NCBI GenBank assembly: GCA_028023455.1
Contig: JAQFVV010012416.1
Location: forward strand, 3,579,594-3,643,593
From: Epiperipatus broadwayi
Taxonomy: Eukaryota; Onychophora; Udeonychophora; Euonychophora; Peripatidae
Direction: 5' to 3'
Length of the DNA stretch: 64,000 nucleotides
This document shows, one piece after another, positions 45,731 through 56,695 of this stretch. The translations under genes and the position numbers were made by a program. The notes under the pieces are model-generated. The model had not been told where the DNA came from and ran no database searches. It was given only the letters and a program-made list of their open reading frames with translations. Position 1 is the first letter of the stretch. Every line of letters starts with the position of its first letter.

Positions 45731-48057
45731 ACAATAACATTAATTTTTTTTTATTTTTTATAAATTAAATTTACTGCAGTTCTTTTAGCATATACTAAAT
45801 GATAATATCACAATGTTTTTTCTTTAAAGCTTCTGCATATCAATCTGTAAAATCTGGTACCGTATGTTATAACATAGAGCTGATTTAATATTGGGAGTGA
45901 ATAATAACTTGACAATATCGAACCATATTAGAAAACCAGATAGTTTTGAACTATAGTGTTGGAGAAGGCTACTTAGAACTCTGGACATTAAAAAGAACAA
46001 ATGAATTAATTATCAAATCTTAATCCATTTTGAAAGAATTTGTCATGTTGAAAGCAAATTTTAAAGAATGTCGTTTTATGAGATGGACGAATCAGAAACA
46101 GCAAAAGATCTGTGTTAGAATTGGACATGTTGCACACAAAAAGAAACAAGAATTTTTTCATGATATCTGGTTTATTTGATTAAAATTAGCTCCATTTATA
46201 GCATTTTTTTTTTAATCTATTGAATTCATGCATAGCTCAAACTTACAATAAATGCTCAAGAATAAGATGCTTAGAAGCATATGAGTATGCACATGAGAAA
46301 GTTATGTAATATTGTTGCTGGAATTAAAAGTTAGAAGGGACATATAATTGTTATAAAACTGAGACCTCTAAAATATATAGAAATTGATCTAATAAGAAAT
46401 CTATTTAATTATGCAAGCAAGCTGGATTGCGTTTAAAACCTTAGGCTTTTTTAAATTTCAAGGTATTATTTTGAATATTGCAAGAAATGAATGTTAATTG
46501 GTGTATTAGCATTGAATCTTCGTATTTATTGATGAAAGCAAAAAACAGAAACCTAACAGAAGTAATAGGTTTTATAGCACAATACTATCTAGTATTCAAT
46601 GATGATTCAAGTTTAAAGTAGTATGACAATAAATGTCCTTGAAAACATATAAATAAGAATATGAGAAAATCATGTGATAATATTACTGATTAAGTCATAT
46701 GACATTATTGCAGATTTAAAACATATTCCCATCAAATGCTGAATAATGCTGTTTAAATCTAATGTTAGTAAGGGACTGTAACATTAAGAAATTCATGATA
46801 TATCTTGGCTAAAACCTCACCTCACTTTAGCAAAAGTTATACTAACTATAGTAAATAATCCTTTCCATTAACAAGAAAGATGGGACATTTAATTAATTAT
46901 AATCTTGAAGCAAAATCACCTTCCATGGATCACAAAGTATACTTCTTAAAGATGGTTAGCTACACCCTTTCCCCCTAAAAAAATCATTCTTGCTTTGAAC
47001 TCTGAAAAAGCTTATAAACAAATGATCAATTAAAATTCCAAGTTGAATAAAATCTCTAGTTAAATCAAGTTTTAAGAAGCAAAGATGGCATACAATAAAT
47101 TAGCAGTAATTGATTGGATTAATATAATGAAAAATTTTGATGAGACTTCATTATTTTGGATAAGAATATATCTGACCAAAATGTTTATAAACATTTTTTA
47201 TTACATGTTTAAAATTAATAATAAGCAAAACATGTGCACCTATATCATCATTCAAGTATGACTTATTTGTCAGAAATAGTTAATTACATATTATCTAAAA
47301 TTAGGATTGATGGGTTGAGCTGTAACAGTTCAACTCAACTAATAGCTTTTTATTTTATCATAGCATTAAAATGTACTAAAAAAATTGGATATCCAAAAGA
47401 TAGTCTTTTGATTTGATGAGTAATAAGTACCAGACATTACTGATGATTGTGTTTATTTAACTGTGACCAATAATATTAAAAACTTACTCATATATGCTAA
47501 ATGCTATCATTGTCAGATTTATTAAGTTCAACATGTTCAAAAATAATAGCCTAGAAAACTTTAAAGTGAATATCCTGTTTCACATAACAAAGCATAAATC
47601 TGATGTTAGTCCTATATAAATTAGTTATTCCAAGTTAAACAGTCTAAAAAAATATTCTTGACAGTAAGCATGATCTCATAATATGGATAATTTTGTTTCC
47701 ACTTAAAAATCATCTAAGATTTACATGCCTGTGTAAAATTTAAGATATCCCCAAAAAATAAATATGAGGTTATCAATGTATATACTTTTATAACATAGGA
47801 CAACTCTGATATATCACATACTAATTTTGATTTATTTATTTATTGAATGATTATAGAGTTAATTACATATCAATGAATTTATAAAAAAGCAAAGAGTTTT
47901 GGATACTGTCTCAAAACTAGATATAAACCACCAATGTAAGCATTTTAGAGTAAGCTAAAAAACACATTTGAGTTTGAAATCAGATTAAAACAATTAAGTA
48001 GATTGAAGACTTATCTAAAATAGATTTAAACATGTTGGAAAATTTGAATGCAGTTAT
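45731..48057. other. 2.3 kb unassigned AT-rich DNA
   Basis: No repeat partner, frame or structural motif was recognised. A stretch near 45990-46170 has a modest coding-like look (AGATGGACGAATCAGAAAC) but no open frame. Confidence 0.4.
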
Positions 48058-48177
48058 AAAACATCATATTAATATGCAGGGTATGCGAGCACAGACTTTC
48101 ACATGACCCACTACTCTGCACACTATCTCATAACACTGATACACTTGAACACATACATGTTGAAAAGATAAATAATC

Positions 48178-48221
48178 ACCAATATACGTATTTCATGCTA
48201 AACCAGCAATCATCAGTTGGT
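48178..48221 (-). ncRNA. Type I hammerhead ribozyme-like motif (family C)
   Basis: On the minus strand the order is ACCAA, CTGATGA (plus 48210-48216), TTGCTGGTTTAGCAT, GAAA (plus 48191-48194), the palindromic helix III ATACGTAT, A, then TTGGT. Helix I ACCAA/TTGGT is perfect. It is identical in the core to 48735-48778 and 57230-57273. Confidence 0.7.
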
Positions 48222-48734
48222 CCAGATTACCATCTCCACACATATATGCTATAAGAGCTCAGATATATATTAAGATAGCCAAACCTCATACTTTAATGGA
48301 CAGGAGATTATTTATCTTTTCAACATGTATGTGTTCAAGTGTATCAGTGTTATGAGATAGTGTGCAAAGTGGTGGGTTGGGTGAAAGTCTGTGCTTGCAT
48401 ACCCTGCATATTACATATATAGACACAGATATATAATAAGCCTGTGTTTCAGTTATTACATAATAGAGATGTCTGCCCATCCCTTGTATATGTATTAAAT
48501 GGATTATGTCCTGTACATGAGGGGTTAGATTGACTTTAAGTCAATATGGGTGTGACAAGAATCTTGGCCTCAGGGTGGCCTTTGAGCATTCCATCATCAG
48601 ATTTTCAATTGGATGGACGGTTGAAGAGTTGGAGTGTGGAGTGGATTGAAGCCTGTCCATTAAAGTATGAGGTTTGGCTACCTTAATATATATCTGAGCT
48701 CTTATAGCATATATGTGTGGAGATGGTAATCTGG

Positions 48735-48778
48735 ACCAACTGATGATTGCTGGTTTAGCATGAAATACGTATATTGGT
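48735..48778 (+). ncRNA. Type I hammerhead ribozyme-like motif (family C)
   Basis: Helix I is ACCAA (48735-48739) with TTGGT (48774-48778). CTGATGA is at 48740-48746. Helix II is T48-A60, G49-C59, C50-G58, T51-A57 with loop GGTTT and a T-T mismatch next to the core. GAAA is at 48762-48765. Helix III is the self-complementary ATACGTAT (48765-48772), and cleavage is predicted after A48773. All conserved core bases are present. Natural hammerheads normally have G-C at the helix II base, so activity may be reduced. Confidence 0.72.
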
Positions 48779-49375
48779 GATCATTTATCTTTTCAACATG
48801 TATGTGTTCAAGTGTATAAGTGTTATGAGATAGTGTGCAGAGTGGTGGGTCATGTGAAAGTCTGTGCTTGCATACCCTGCATATTACATATATAGACACA
48901 GATATATAATAAGCCTATGTTTCAGTTAAAACATCATATTGTATAAATAATAAATTATAGAATAATAGTGATACATATATTTTTATATGTATTTTAGTGT
49001 TTCTATATGGCTAAGATTTAATTTAGCATATTTTTATTTTCCTTGTTTGTATATGTTGTAATTATTCTACAGCAATTAAAATAAATATTTTTATAATTAA
49101 ATTTTAATTGGGTAATGTTTGTGTAAACCCTATAAAAAGAAAAAAAACTTTTAAAAAAATGCAATACAACATAATAAATAGAAGAGAACAAAGATAAAAA
49201 AGTAAAGCCCAATTGCTCCATGTCATATTAAAGAAACTATACATAAAAAAAAATTGTGTCTATCTATTCTAAACAAACAAACTGGAAAAAAAATCGGTAA
49301 TAAAATATATTGTAACATCCGATGGCTGATTAGTCAAATTAAAAATTTCTCATCACTCAAATAGGTACCCTGCGT

Positions 49376-49616
49376 AGTTTGGCATAGTTGATAGAGCAAA
49401 TGACTTGGGATGGAAAGTCCCAGGATCACGATTAGTTATCACTCAATTAGATAAGTGATATAATTTATATTCCTGTGATATCCTGTGTTGTTTGATGTAG
49501 TTGGTAGAGCAGTCAAATTGGGATCGTAAAGTCCCAGGATCGTTTCTGGCACTCCTGGTTATGGAACTCAAAATTCTTATAAACTCCAGAGCAATGAAGT
49601 CATTAGCTTTTTTTTA
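49376..49616 (+). mobile_element. tRNA-derived SINE family 2, two heads and one tail
   Basis: Two tRNA-like heads occur: TTGGCATAGTTGATAGAGCA at 49379 and TTTGATGTAGTTGGTAGAGC at 49495. Each is followed by a GGGAT...AAAGTCCCAGGATC segment. Only the second continues through CTGGCACTC to the tail CAGAGCAATGAAGTCATTAG and a T-run. The same head-duplication tendency, taken much further, explains the array at 11.2 kb. Confidence 0.8.
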
Positions 49617-50724
49617 AATTCCTATGATATGATAATGTGGAATATATTTTTTTATGAATAACCTAGATAATTATCTCATAAGTTTACTGAACAATAAGCT
49701 ATTATATGCCAGCTAACAAAGAAAGTTTGAAAGCTAATTATTTACATTTAAATCGATTACCCTGTGAAGCAATAAAAATAAATTTCCTATTTATTTATTT
49801 TTTTTTGCTTGTGAGGTAAAATAATTAATTATAAACTATTAAAAAAGTTTCAGATCTCATGAATAATGTACCATGTTACCAGTATTTAAATCACACGAAG
49901 TTTAGGATTTTTCAAAATATTTAAACTATTCACTTTAAAAAAAAAGGTTTACATCTATTCAAGAAAAGAACTTGAAAATACGCAACACCGTGCTTATTAT
50001 TATTTTAACACATTTTCTTAAACTTTTTTTTTTTTAAAAAAAAAAACATTAACTATAAATATAATTTAATTTCTTTCCTCTTAAAGAGTAATTTGGAATA
50101 TTTTATGTATTTCATATATTTTTTAATATTTCTTTTAAATAAAAAACATTCTATTCCAAGAGAGAATTGATTTAGTTTAAATAGTGATTATATTTTTAAT
50201 TTATTTTGCAATACATATAATTATAAGATTGATTTTGAATCAGCAATCTTTTCGAAACTTGACATACATTGGCTTTTCCAAAAGATACAGCAAAGCAATT
50301 AATTTAAAATTAATCAAAGGTTTTATATATTTTAAAATTCAGTTAGAGTTGCATTCTTATACTGGAAAGATAGTCAAGCTATAAAATAATTATTTATTAA
50401 AAATCAAATAAAAATCTTTTTAAATTTTTTTTATTAACATAATAACATTAGATTAATAATAATAATACATTATAAAGGCAAATTAAATATTATATAACAG
50501 ATAACCCAAAATAATGACTAGCGCATGCCGATACTTTAGTTTACTAGAGTATCAAGAATAGTTTATGTTAAATGGCCTAGCAAGTGATTAAGAAAATTTT
50601 ATATTATTATTTATTTTAATAATCTGATAGAGTATTCAAATCTGTCCAGATGATTCCACAAGCTTGTATAAAATGGATGTTGTTTTATCTTTGTTTTTGT
50701 TTTTTTTGCAGAGAGCAGTGGATG
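49617..50724. other. Unassigned spacer
   Basis: AT-rich DNA; nothing recognised. Confidence 0.5.
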
Positions 50725-50732
50725 GTGTAATG

Positions 50733-50910
50733 CAGTAATTCTCAACCTGTGGGTCGCAACCTCTTTGAGGGTTGAACAGCCCTTTCACAGGGGTCACCTA
50801 AGACCATTGGAAAACACATTTTCAATTCATAACAGTAGCAAAATTAAAGGTTGGGGGTTACCACAACATAAGGAACTGTATTAAAGGGTCGCAGCATTAG
50901 GAAGCCACTG
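50733..50910 (+). mobile_element. SPIN-like non-autonomous hAT element
   Basis: It begins CAGTAATTCTCAACCTGTGG and carries GTCACCTAAGACCATTGGAA, CATAACAGTAGCAAAATTA and GTTGGGGGTTACCACAACAT, then GAACTGTATTAAAGGGTCGC. This is the order and near-sequence I remember for SPIN non-autonomous elements (URR1 in rodents). The exact 8-bp duplication GTGTAATG lies at 50725-50732 and 50911-50918. The right terminus (GGAAGCCACTG) appears to lack about nine bases of the inverted repeat. The length is 178 bp and there is no coding capacity. Transposase would be supplied in trans by an autonomous SPIN. Confidence 0.88.
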
Positions 50911-50918
50911 GTGTAATG

Positions 50919-52845
50919 GGTTTCAGATTATCGATTGTATTATTGGAAAATAAATTTATTTAAATATCTAATACAATATAATTGTGTGTGAGAGTACTTT
51001 TTAAGTCTATTAGTGTGGGGAATTAATAAATAAATGATATGTAGAATATTAATCTAATTATTTCATACATATGTCATTATGGATAAGTTTCAACTTAACA
51101 TTTAATTGTGATTAGCTATTTAATAATATGAATTGAGTGTAGTTGATAATTGCTTTCAAGTTATTATATTTCTGAAAACTCTGTGCATATATTAAGATTA
51201 TTTATAAAGATAATTGCAAAGTCATAGTTATAAGTTTTACATGAGGAAAAATATTTTTATGTTTATACTTTTTTGTGATTGAAGTTTTATGATATAATTT
51301 TTTCTAAAAGTTACTCCACACTTAGAAGGGAGTTATGAGTGGTCTAGTTACTATGAATTAAAAAAATTATAACATTTCAGTTAAGATAAGTTTTATAATT
51401 TTCTTCATGAAATGGATAATAAAAGTCCTGTCCATGTGATGACCTTTTTATTAGATATATTTAAAATTTTATTAAATGTAGTTAACAAAATCCTATGGCA
51501 CGAATCTATAAAAGATGTTTCAAGATATGGTACTTTAGTATTAAACCTGCGACTCTTGGAATGATGATCGGCGCTCACAATTGAAAGAAAGTAATCTATT
51601 TTTAGAGGTGTGAAAATGTGTATTTTCTTACATGTGATGTTGCGATATGGAATGACCAATAGTGCTCACAATTTAGTAATCCATGAGAGAAGTGTCAAAA
51701 CGTATCTTTCTTTATCACTGTGATCTTTTGGATTCATTAACATCTCCACATTAGTTTTTTCTGTGCTTTGTGTTTTTTTCTTTTATTGAGCAGGTGTCCA
51801 TGGTGGAATCTCACAATATAAGAATAAATTCATCATTTAATCTAGCATATTTTTTACATTTTAAGGATTCTAATTATATTATTGTAAGTTTATTGGATAC
51901 TTATTTTTAGTATTTTATGCACTCTATTTTATTTTCAAAATATTCCTCTATTTGCCTACATGCTTACTAACTTTTTAGTTGTGTGTTTATTAACCAACAA
52001 TATTATTTGTGGTATAATGTGAGAGTTTACATCTTTGTTTAATGTATCATAAATAATGCACTTTATAGATCAAGAAATTTAGATTTGATTTAAATCAAAA
52101 TAAAGACTAACCAAGGAACAATAGTCCTAAAGAAGAATTAAAGATAAGAATTATAAAAGCAGATTAGCAAAAAAATTATTTATTTGAGGAAAAAATTTGA
52201 AACTTGAGTGTAGCCTGGAATACTTTTAGAAATAAACAATAAACCTTAATGAATTCAATATTATTTGATGTAATCATAATTCCATGTGACTATTGAATAA
52301 AACTGTCAGTTAAAATTTGTAACATTCTTAATTGAAAATACTTTTTGATAATACATAATAAATTCATGACTGTCAAATTATAAATTGAGACCTATTGAGC
52401 TATTTTTTATTTTTGACTTTTTAAAAGCAGAAATCCTAGGAAGAATATCTTGTCCCATTAATTTATTCAGATATATGTTAGATAATATGTGGATGGTCTT
52501 AGAGGAAAGACTCTTAATGATGTAAAATCAAAAATGTAATGAAATAATTCATCATAGAGAAAGAAAAACCAAGAGGGTAAAAATGTTTTTATTGTTAATA
52601 AAATCATGAAATATTATGTTAATTTACTATAATTTTTTTTATACAAACAATTAAAATAAACATGTTAACAAGTGAGATGTATTAGATTTAAATACATCAT
52701 TTTCTAAATTTTAAACAAGTCTGATGTTGCTCAATTGGAAAAGAGAATAAGCAAAATATATCATCATCAAGATAATATAATCTTATTCACATATAAAAAT
52801 CAAATGGTCCCCTTCAGAATAATATGAGTATTTTTCACTTTGCAG
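50919..52845. other. 1.9 kb unassigned AT-rich DNA
   Basis: Chance frames only (such as the 84-codon frame at 51405-51659). No repeats were recognised. Confidence 0.45.
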
Positions 52846-52916
52846 CCAATTAAATCTAATGCAAGTTGCTTATCCTCCAGGTCATGTCTATCCTTCTCAT
52901 ATGATGTCAATCATAG
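52846..52916 (+). CDS. Candidate internal exon (71 bp)
   Basis: A strong acceptor (ATTTTTCACTTTGCAG) immediately precedes the segment, and a consensus donor (ATAG then GTAAGA) follows it. One frame reads QLNLMQVAYPPGHVYPSHMM and continues with SI, an uninterrupted and protein-like sequence. G+C is higher than in the flanks. A second frame is also open, so the frame is not decided. No neighbouring exon was identified; large introns would be expected in such a repeat-rich genome. The family is unknown. Confidence 0.4.
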
Positions 52917-53683
52917 GTAAGATGTGCTGAACCTCAATTTGAGGATGGGGTGGTATTGCATATATTAATAAATTTAAGCATATCTTAACTTCAGGAAAAA
53001 TCATAAATATGTATTTAAAAGATTTTGCTACAAAATTATATTTTGTAAAAAACAAATATTAACATATATATATAACCGAAGAGGGTGTAACTGAAACTTC
53101 CATTGAGTTATATAAAGTAAGTAAACTAATCAAAAAACAGATAATACCTGATACCACCTATTTCACAGCATTTGTTCTTACATGTTTAGTTTATTTACAT
53201 AATTTTAAATTAGATTGACTTTTATGTATAACAGTTCTTGTGTATTATCTGTTATTAAACTTTATAAAGTGATTATTAATATATATTATTTTTGCACCTT
53301 TTTATAGCATAGTGTTGTTGTAAGTATTTGTTTAATTAAAGCGTTCAGCTGATATTGCTATATTTTAATTTGGCATGTTGCCCATATTACTGGAAATTTT
53401 GGTTCTCGTATTACATGTGATATTTATTTATTTATTATTATATTAACTCTTATACATACTGCATACATTAATGTGTATATATATTCCCTTTTTCTTCTTG
53501 TGTAATTAATTTTGATAGCTATTTCATCTATCTATAATTTATTGCTTTGTATTAACCTTTGTAAATATATTCATTGTATATTTTGCATTCGATTAATGCA
53601 TATATACATTCTTATTTTTTGTTTTCCTATAATTATTTTGGGATTTATTGAGATATAAATAACTCATGTGATATGTTGGACTA
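52917..53683. other. Unassigned spacer
   Basis: GGTGTAACTGAAACTTCC, CATTGAGTTATATAAAGTA near 53091 may be a decayed end of the 42.2-kb foldback family. Otherwise nothing. Confidence 0.35.
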
Positions 53684-54145
53684 TTTCCATCATCTATGAG
53701 TTAATGCTAAATGTATTGAAAATTTTAAACTTTATTTAAACTTTTCCAAATACAAACAACTTGTTAGTAATACCACACAAGTAGACAATGCAGGTTAGTA
53801 ATTACACAATGTTTTGAGTAGTATTATTCTCCACTCTGCCTTTGACAGAATAGCTCAGTTGGTAGAGTGTTTGCCTTAAATTCGATATTCAAGAATCTAA
53901 AGGTGCGAGTTCAACTTCTAAGTGAATATTGTCACTGTGCATATAGGCCAGAAACACCTGAAGAAGAGTGGAGAATAATACTACTAAAACATTGTGTAAT
54001 AACTAACCTGTATTGTCTATTTGTGTGTTATTGCTAACAAGTTGTTTGTATTTGGAAAGTTCAAATAAAGTTTAAAATTTTCAATACATTCAGCATTAAT
54101 TCACAGATGATGGAAATAGTCCAATATATCACATCTAATAATGTA
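53684..54145. mobile_element. Foldback SINE family 3 with a single central tRNA-like head
   Basis: The left arm (53684-53845) is the reverse complement of the right arm (about 53955-54145). Between them is one tRNA-like head: A-box-like TAGCTCAGTTGGTAGAGTG at 53838 and B-box-like GCGAGTTCAACTTC at 53906. The body after the head has CTGAAGA and ends with GATGATGGAAATAGTCCAAT. Confidence 0.8.
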
Positions 54146-54500
54146 CATTACGAACCTTCAGATAAATAACTCCTCACACAAATATTTTCGGCTCGAGTTA
54201 TTTATTTTATATACATTTTGTTAATAAATAAATTAATTAATTAATTAATTATTAATGAAAATTATTATTATAAAAAGTCTGCCCAGTTGTAAAAGTGTTC
54301 TCTCTAATTCTTTATTACTACTTTCACCAACAGTAAGACAACTTTCCAAATACTTAAAAGTACTGATCCATTAGGTTATTCTCAATATTTTATCTCGGTA
54401 ACTATTTTTATTTACTTTCATTTGTATTTAATATCAGAGAAAAAATCATTTTATCTGGACTCAGTAATGTTAATATATATATATATAATATTTATTTATT
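54146..54500. repeat. AT-rich spacer with (TTAA)n tract
   Basis: Tandem TAAT/TTAA repeats at about 54225-54255 and an AT dinucleotide run near 54472. Confidence 0.7.
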
Positions 54501-54504
54501 TTTT

Positions 54505-54920
54505 ACTTATGGATCTGAGACTTGGACACTTAAAAGAAGAGCAATACAGAGACTTCAGACCACTTAAAGTAAAGAGAAATGCATTTTTGGAGTAACAAGA
54601 AGATATCGAAAATGCAATATATGGATACGAGTACAAACAGGTGTTATTGATCTCATTGAAAAAATTAAAAGACTGAAGTAGAGTTGGGCTGGACATATTA
54701 CTAGAAGAGATAATAGATGGACAATTGAAATCTGAAACTGGATTCCAAGAGACTGTAAAAAGATCCATAAAGAGAACACATGTGAGATGTATGGATGAAA
54801 TAAAAAAGTGTGCAGGGGTGATGCAGAGAAGAGAAGCTGAAGATCAGAGAAGATGGATTGAACTTGGAGAGACCTGCATCTTGAAGTGGATTGATAATGG
54901 TTGATGATGATGATGAATAT
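54505..54920 (+). pseudogene. LINE reverse-transcriptase C-terminus and 3' tail
   Basis: The plus strand translates, across stops and shifts, as YGSETWTLKRRAIQRLQ, then VQTGVIDLIEKIKRL, WAGHITRRDNRWTIEI, then HVRCMDEIKKCAGVMQRREA and EDQRRWIELGETCILKW. It ends in a GATGATGATGA tail. This is the C-terminal part of an RTE/jockey-like polymerase, homologous to 2.6-3.1 kb. The reverse-strand frames here are shadows. Confidence 0.85.
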
Positions 54921-54972
54921 TTATTTTTTTCTTTGTGTGAATTTATAATTCATGTTTGCATCCAATTGTTCA

Positions 54973-55112
54973 TGTGCATAATAAAGGGGTTTCTATTTTC
55001 TTTATAATCCAAAGCTGAGTGCATTTTCAATGAAGTTCAGTGGTGAGTTCCATCAAAAGTGCACTTAGCTTTAGATTATAAAAAAGAAAGAAACCACTTT
55101 GTTATGCAGATA
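54973..55112. mobile_element. Small foldback element
   Basis: GCATAATAAAGGGGTTTCTA through TTATAATCCAAAGCTGAGTG is mirrored by CACTTAGCTTTAGATTATAA through GAAACCACTTTGTTATGCA. The arms are about 52 bp around a 35-bp loop. Confidence 0.8.
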
Positions 55113-55699
55113 AACTAATGAAAGTAAATTTGAATATATTTTTTAGATTTTTAATAGAATTTTTTAAACATTAATTTTTTTTTTTCAATTTATTAAAAAA
55201 ACAAATAGTTTCCTCTATAAACATTTAATCTCATAAGGAGCAACGATTATGAAACTGGTTGTTTATTATTGCAGGGGGGGGGTATTTTAAGTCTCAAAGT
55301 ATTAAAGAATGAAAGATAAAATAACTATTAAATATCCCATTCCAAAGCCCATATGAATAGCTCTTGACATTTTCTGAAATGATGAGGGTTTAGGTAATCT
55401 TTTGTTTTGATTAACCATGTGATAATTGTGATGATGAATATTGAATAGCTAACTGAATTTCTGTAGACACACTGAAGACTGTTTGGAATCCTAAAAAGTG
55501 TTCAAATTTTTATCCAACTTGAACTTAATCTAGTTCATGCACTGACAGAGAAATGTTTCATTACTATTTTCTAAGACCTTTCACAACATTGTACTTTAAA
55601 TTGTATTGCAGTTCCACTTATAAAGTATGCATCCATGTATTATATTAATCAAATCACTACAAATAGATGCTAATGTTCATTAATATTAGTAAATATAAT
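55113..55699. other. Unassigned spacer
   Basis: G-run at 55275-55282; nothing else recognised. Confidence 0.5.
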
Positions 55700-55858
55700 A
55701 AAAATATAAATCATTACATGATCGCCATTTTTTATGCCTGCTTATAACTGTTATTAAAACAGGCAAAACTCTCTATACGTATTGCCACTCAGTGCAAGCC
55801 AGAGTCATCAATGGATGCCAGAAAGCTTGTACATAAAATCCCCATCTAGTTCATACTC

Positions 55859-55917
55859 ATCCAATATTCCCAGATCAGTTTCTAGCTTGTGGCCTTCTTC
55901 AGTGAGGAGCCTTGGAT
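55859..55917 (-). ncRNA. Hammerhead-like motif, left arm of family E
   Basis: Minus strand: CTGAAGA (plus 55896-55902), A-GGCCACAAGCT-A, GAAAC (plus 55878-55882), TGATC. Helix I ATCC-loop-TCCTCA pairs with TGGGAA(T)-loop-GGAT, with one mismatch compared with the plus-strand copies. Confidence 0.5.
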
Positions 55918-55951
55918 CTGAGAGCCTAAGATCTAGGTGCAGTGCTCTCAG

Positions 55952-56010
55952 ATCCAAGGCTCCTCACTGAAGAAGGCCACAAGCTAGAAACTGGTCTGGG
56001 GATATTGGAT
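55952..56010 (+). ncRNA. Type I hammerhead-like motif, first tandem unit
   Basis: ATCC, loop AAGGC, TCCTCA (to 55966), CTGAAGA (55967-55973), A-GGC-CACAA-GCT-A, GAAAC (55987-55991), TGGTC, then TGGGGA, loop TATT, GGAT (to 56010). Helix I is complete apart from one G-U pair. Helix III would be ACT with GGT (one wobble). The cleavage step is after C55996. Confidence 0.62.
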
Positions 56011-56081
56011 GAGTATGAACTAGATGGGGATTTTATGCGCAAGCTTTCTGGCATCCATTGATTATTCTGGCTTGCTCTCAG

Positions 56082-56140
56082 ATCCAAGGCTCCTCACTGA
56101 AGAAGGCCACAAGCTAGAAACTGGTCTGGGGATATTGGAT
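56082..56140 (+). ncRNA. Type I hammerhead-like motif, second tandem unit
   Basis: Same sequence as 55952-56010, displaced by exactly 130 bp. Two direct hammerheads 130 bp apart would define a 130-nt monomer if both cleaved. Confidence 0.62.
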
Positions 56141-56244
56141 GAGTATGAACTAGATGGGGATTTTATGCACAAGCTTTCTGGCATCCATTGATTACTCTGG
56201 CTTGCACTGAGTGGCAATATGTATAGAGAGTTTTGTCTGTTTTA

Positions 56245-56571
56245 ATATAAATCATACTTGTGCATATTTTTTAAAAAAAGGAAATCATACTTGACAAACA
56301 GAAACCAGAGTGAACTTTGATGTTATCCCATTTCAAAAAATAAGCCTCATTAGTATAAATAGGCAGAAGCAACTAAGAACACCCAGTTAAAAATTAAAAA
56401 TCAACTGAAAATATGAAAATGTTTATATTGGATAATTACTTGGTAAAAGAAGGCACAATAATTAATAAAATAAATTTGAAGAAAAAGACAAATTTTAGAA
56501 AAAATTTTAGTGCAATAATGGGTATATTTTGGAGCTAAATGACTATTATCAGAATTATAAAATATTAAAGA
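56245..56571. other. Unassigned spacer
   Basis: Nothing recognised. Confidence 0.5.
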
Positions 56572-56695
56572 CTAATGGCTTTATTCCTCAGGAGTTCATA
56601 AGAAGTTTGCACACCAGAACTGTGAGTGCCTGAATTGAACCCACAACTTTCTGATCCCAAGTCGATGTTTTACTAACTATGTCAAACTGCACAAG
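56572..56695 (-). mobile_element. tRNA-derived SINE family 2, full-length-looking copy
   Basis: The minus strand reads CAGTTTGACATAGTTAGTAA (A-box region), GACTTGGGATC, the B-box GTGGGTTCAATTCAGGCACT, CAAACTTCTTATGAACTCC, then GAATAAAGCCATTAGTC. It gives the best view of the family from which the 11.2-kb array was built. Confidence 0.82.

Larger units (their letters stand above)
48058..48940. mobile_element. Composite family C locus flanked by a 13-bp direct repeat
   Basis: AAAACATCATATT occurs at 48058-48070 and again at 48928-48940. Between them are three pieces: an inverted arm (48071-48303), a partial direct copy that starts mid-element (48304-48450), and a longer direct copy (about 48640-48927) preceded by about 190 bp of element sequence not repeated elsewhere here. 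Read on the plus strand, 48304 to about 48775 approximates one full monomer of roughly 470 bp between successive hammerhead positions. Two good hammerhead motifs are present, one in each orientation. Confidence 0.75.
55700..56244. mobile_element. Family E foldback with duplicated right arm
   Basis: The left arm starts about 55753 (TTAAAACAGGCAAAACTCTC), and its mirror ends at 56244. The right arm is present twice as tandem 130-bp units starting at 55944 and 56074 (GCTCTCAGATCCAAGGCTCC). There are three hammerhead-like motifs: one minus (left arm) and two plus. Confidence 0.88.

Noticed and set aside
55782-55970. 62-codon frame and its relative at 33853-34062
   Set aside because: They run through the arms of family E foldback elements, which are non-coding; similarity between the two peptides only reflects the shared repeat.
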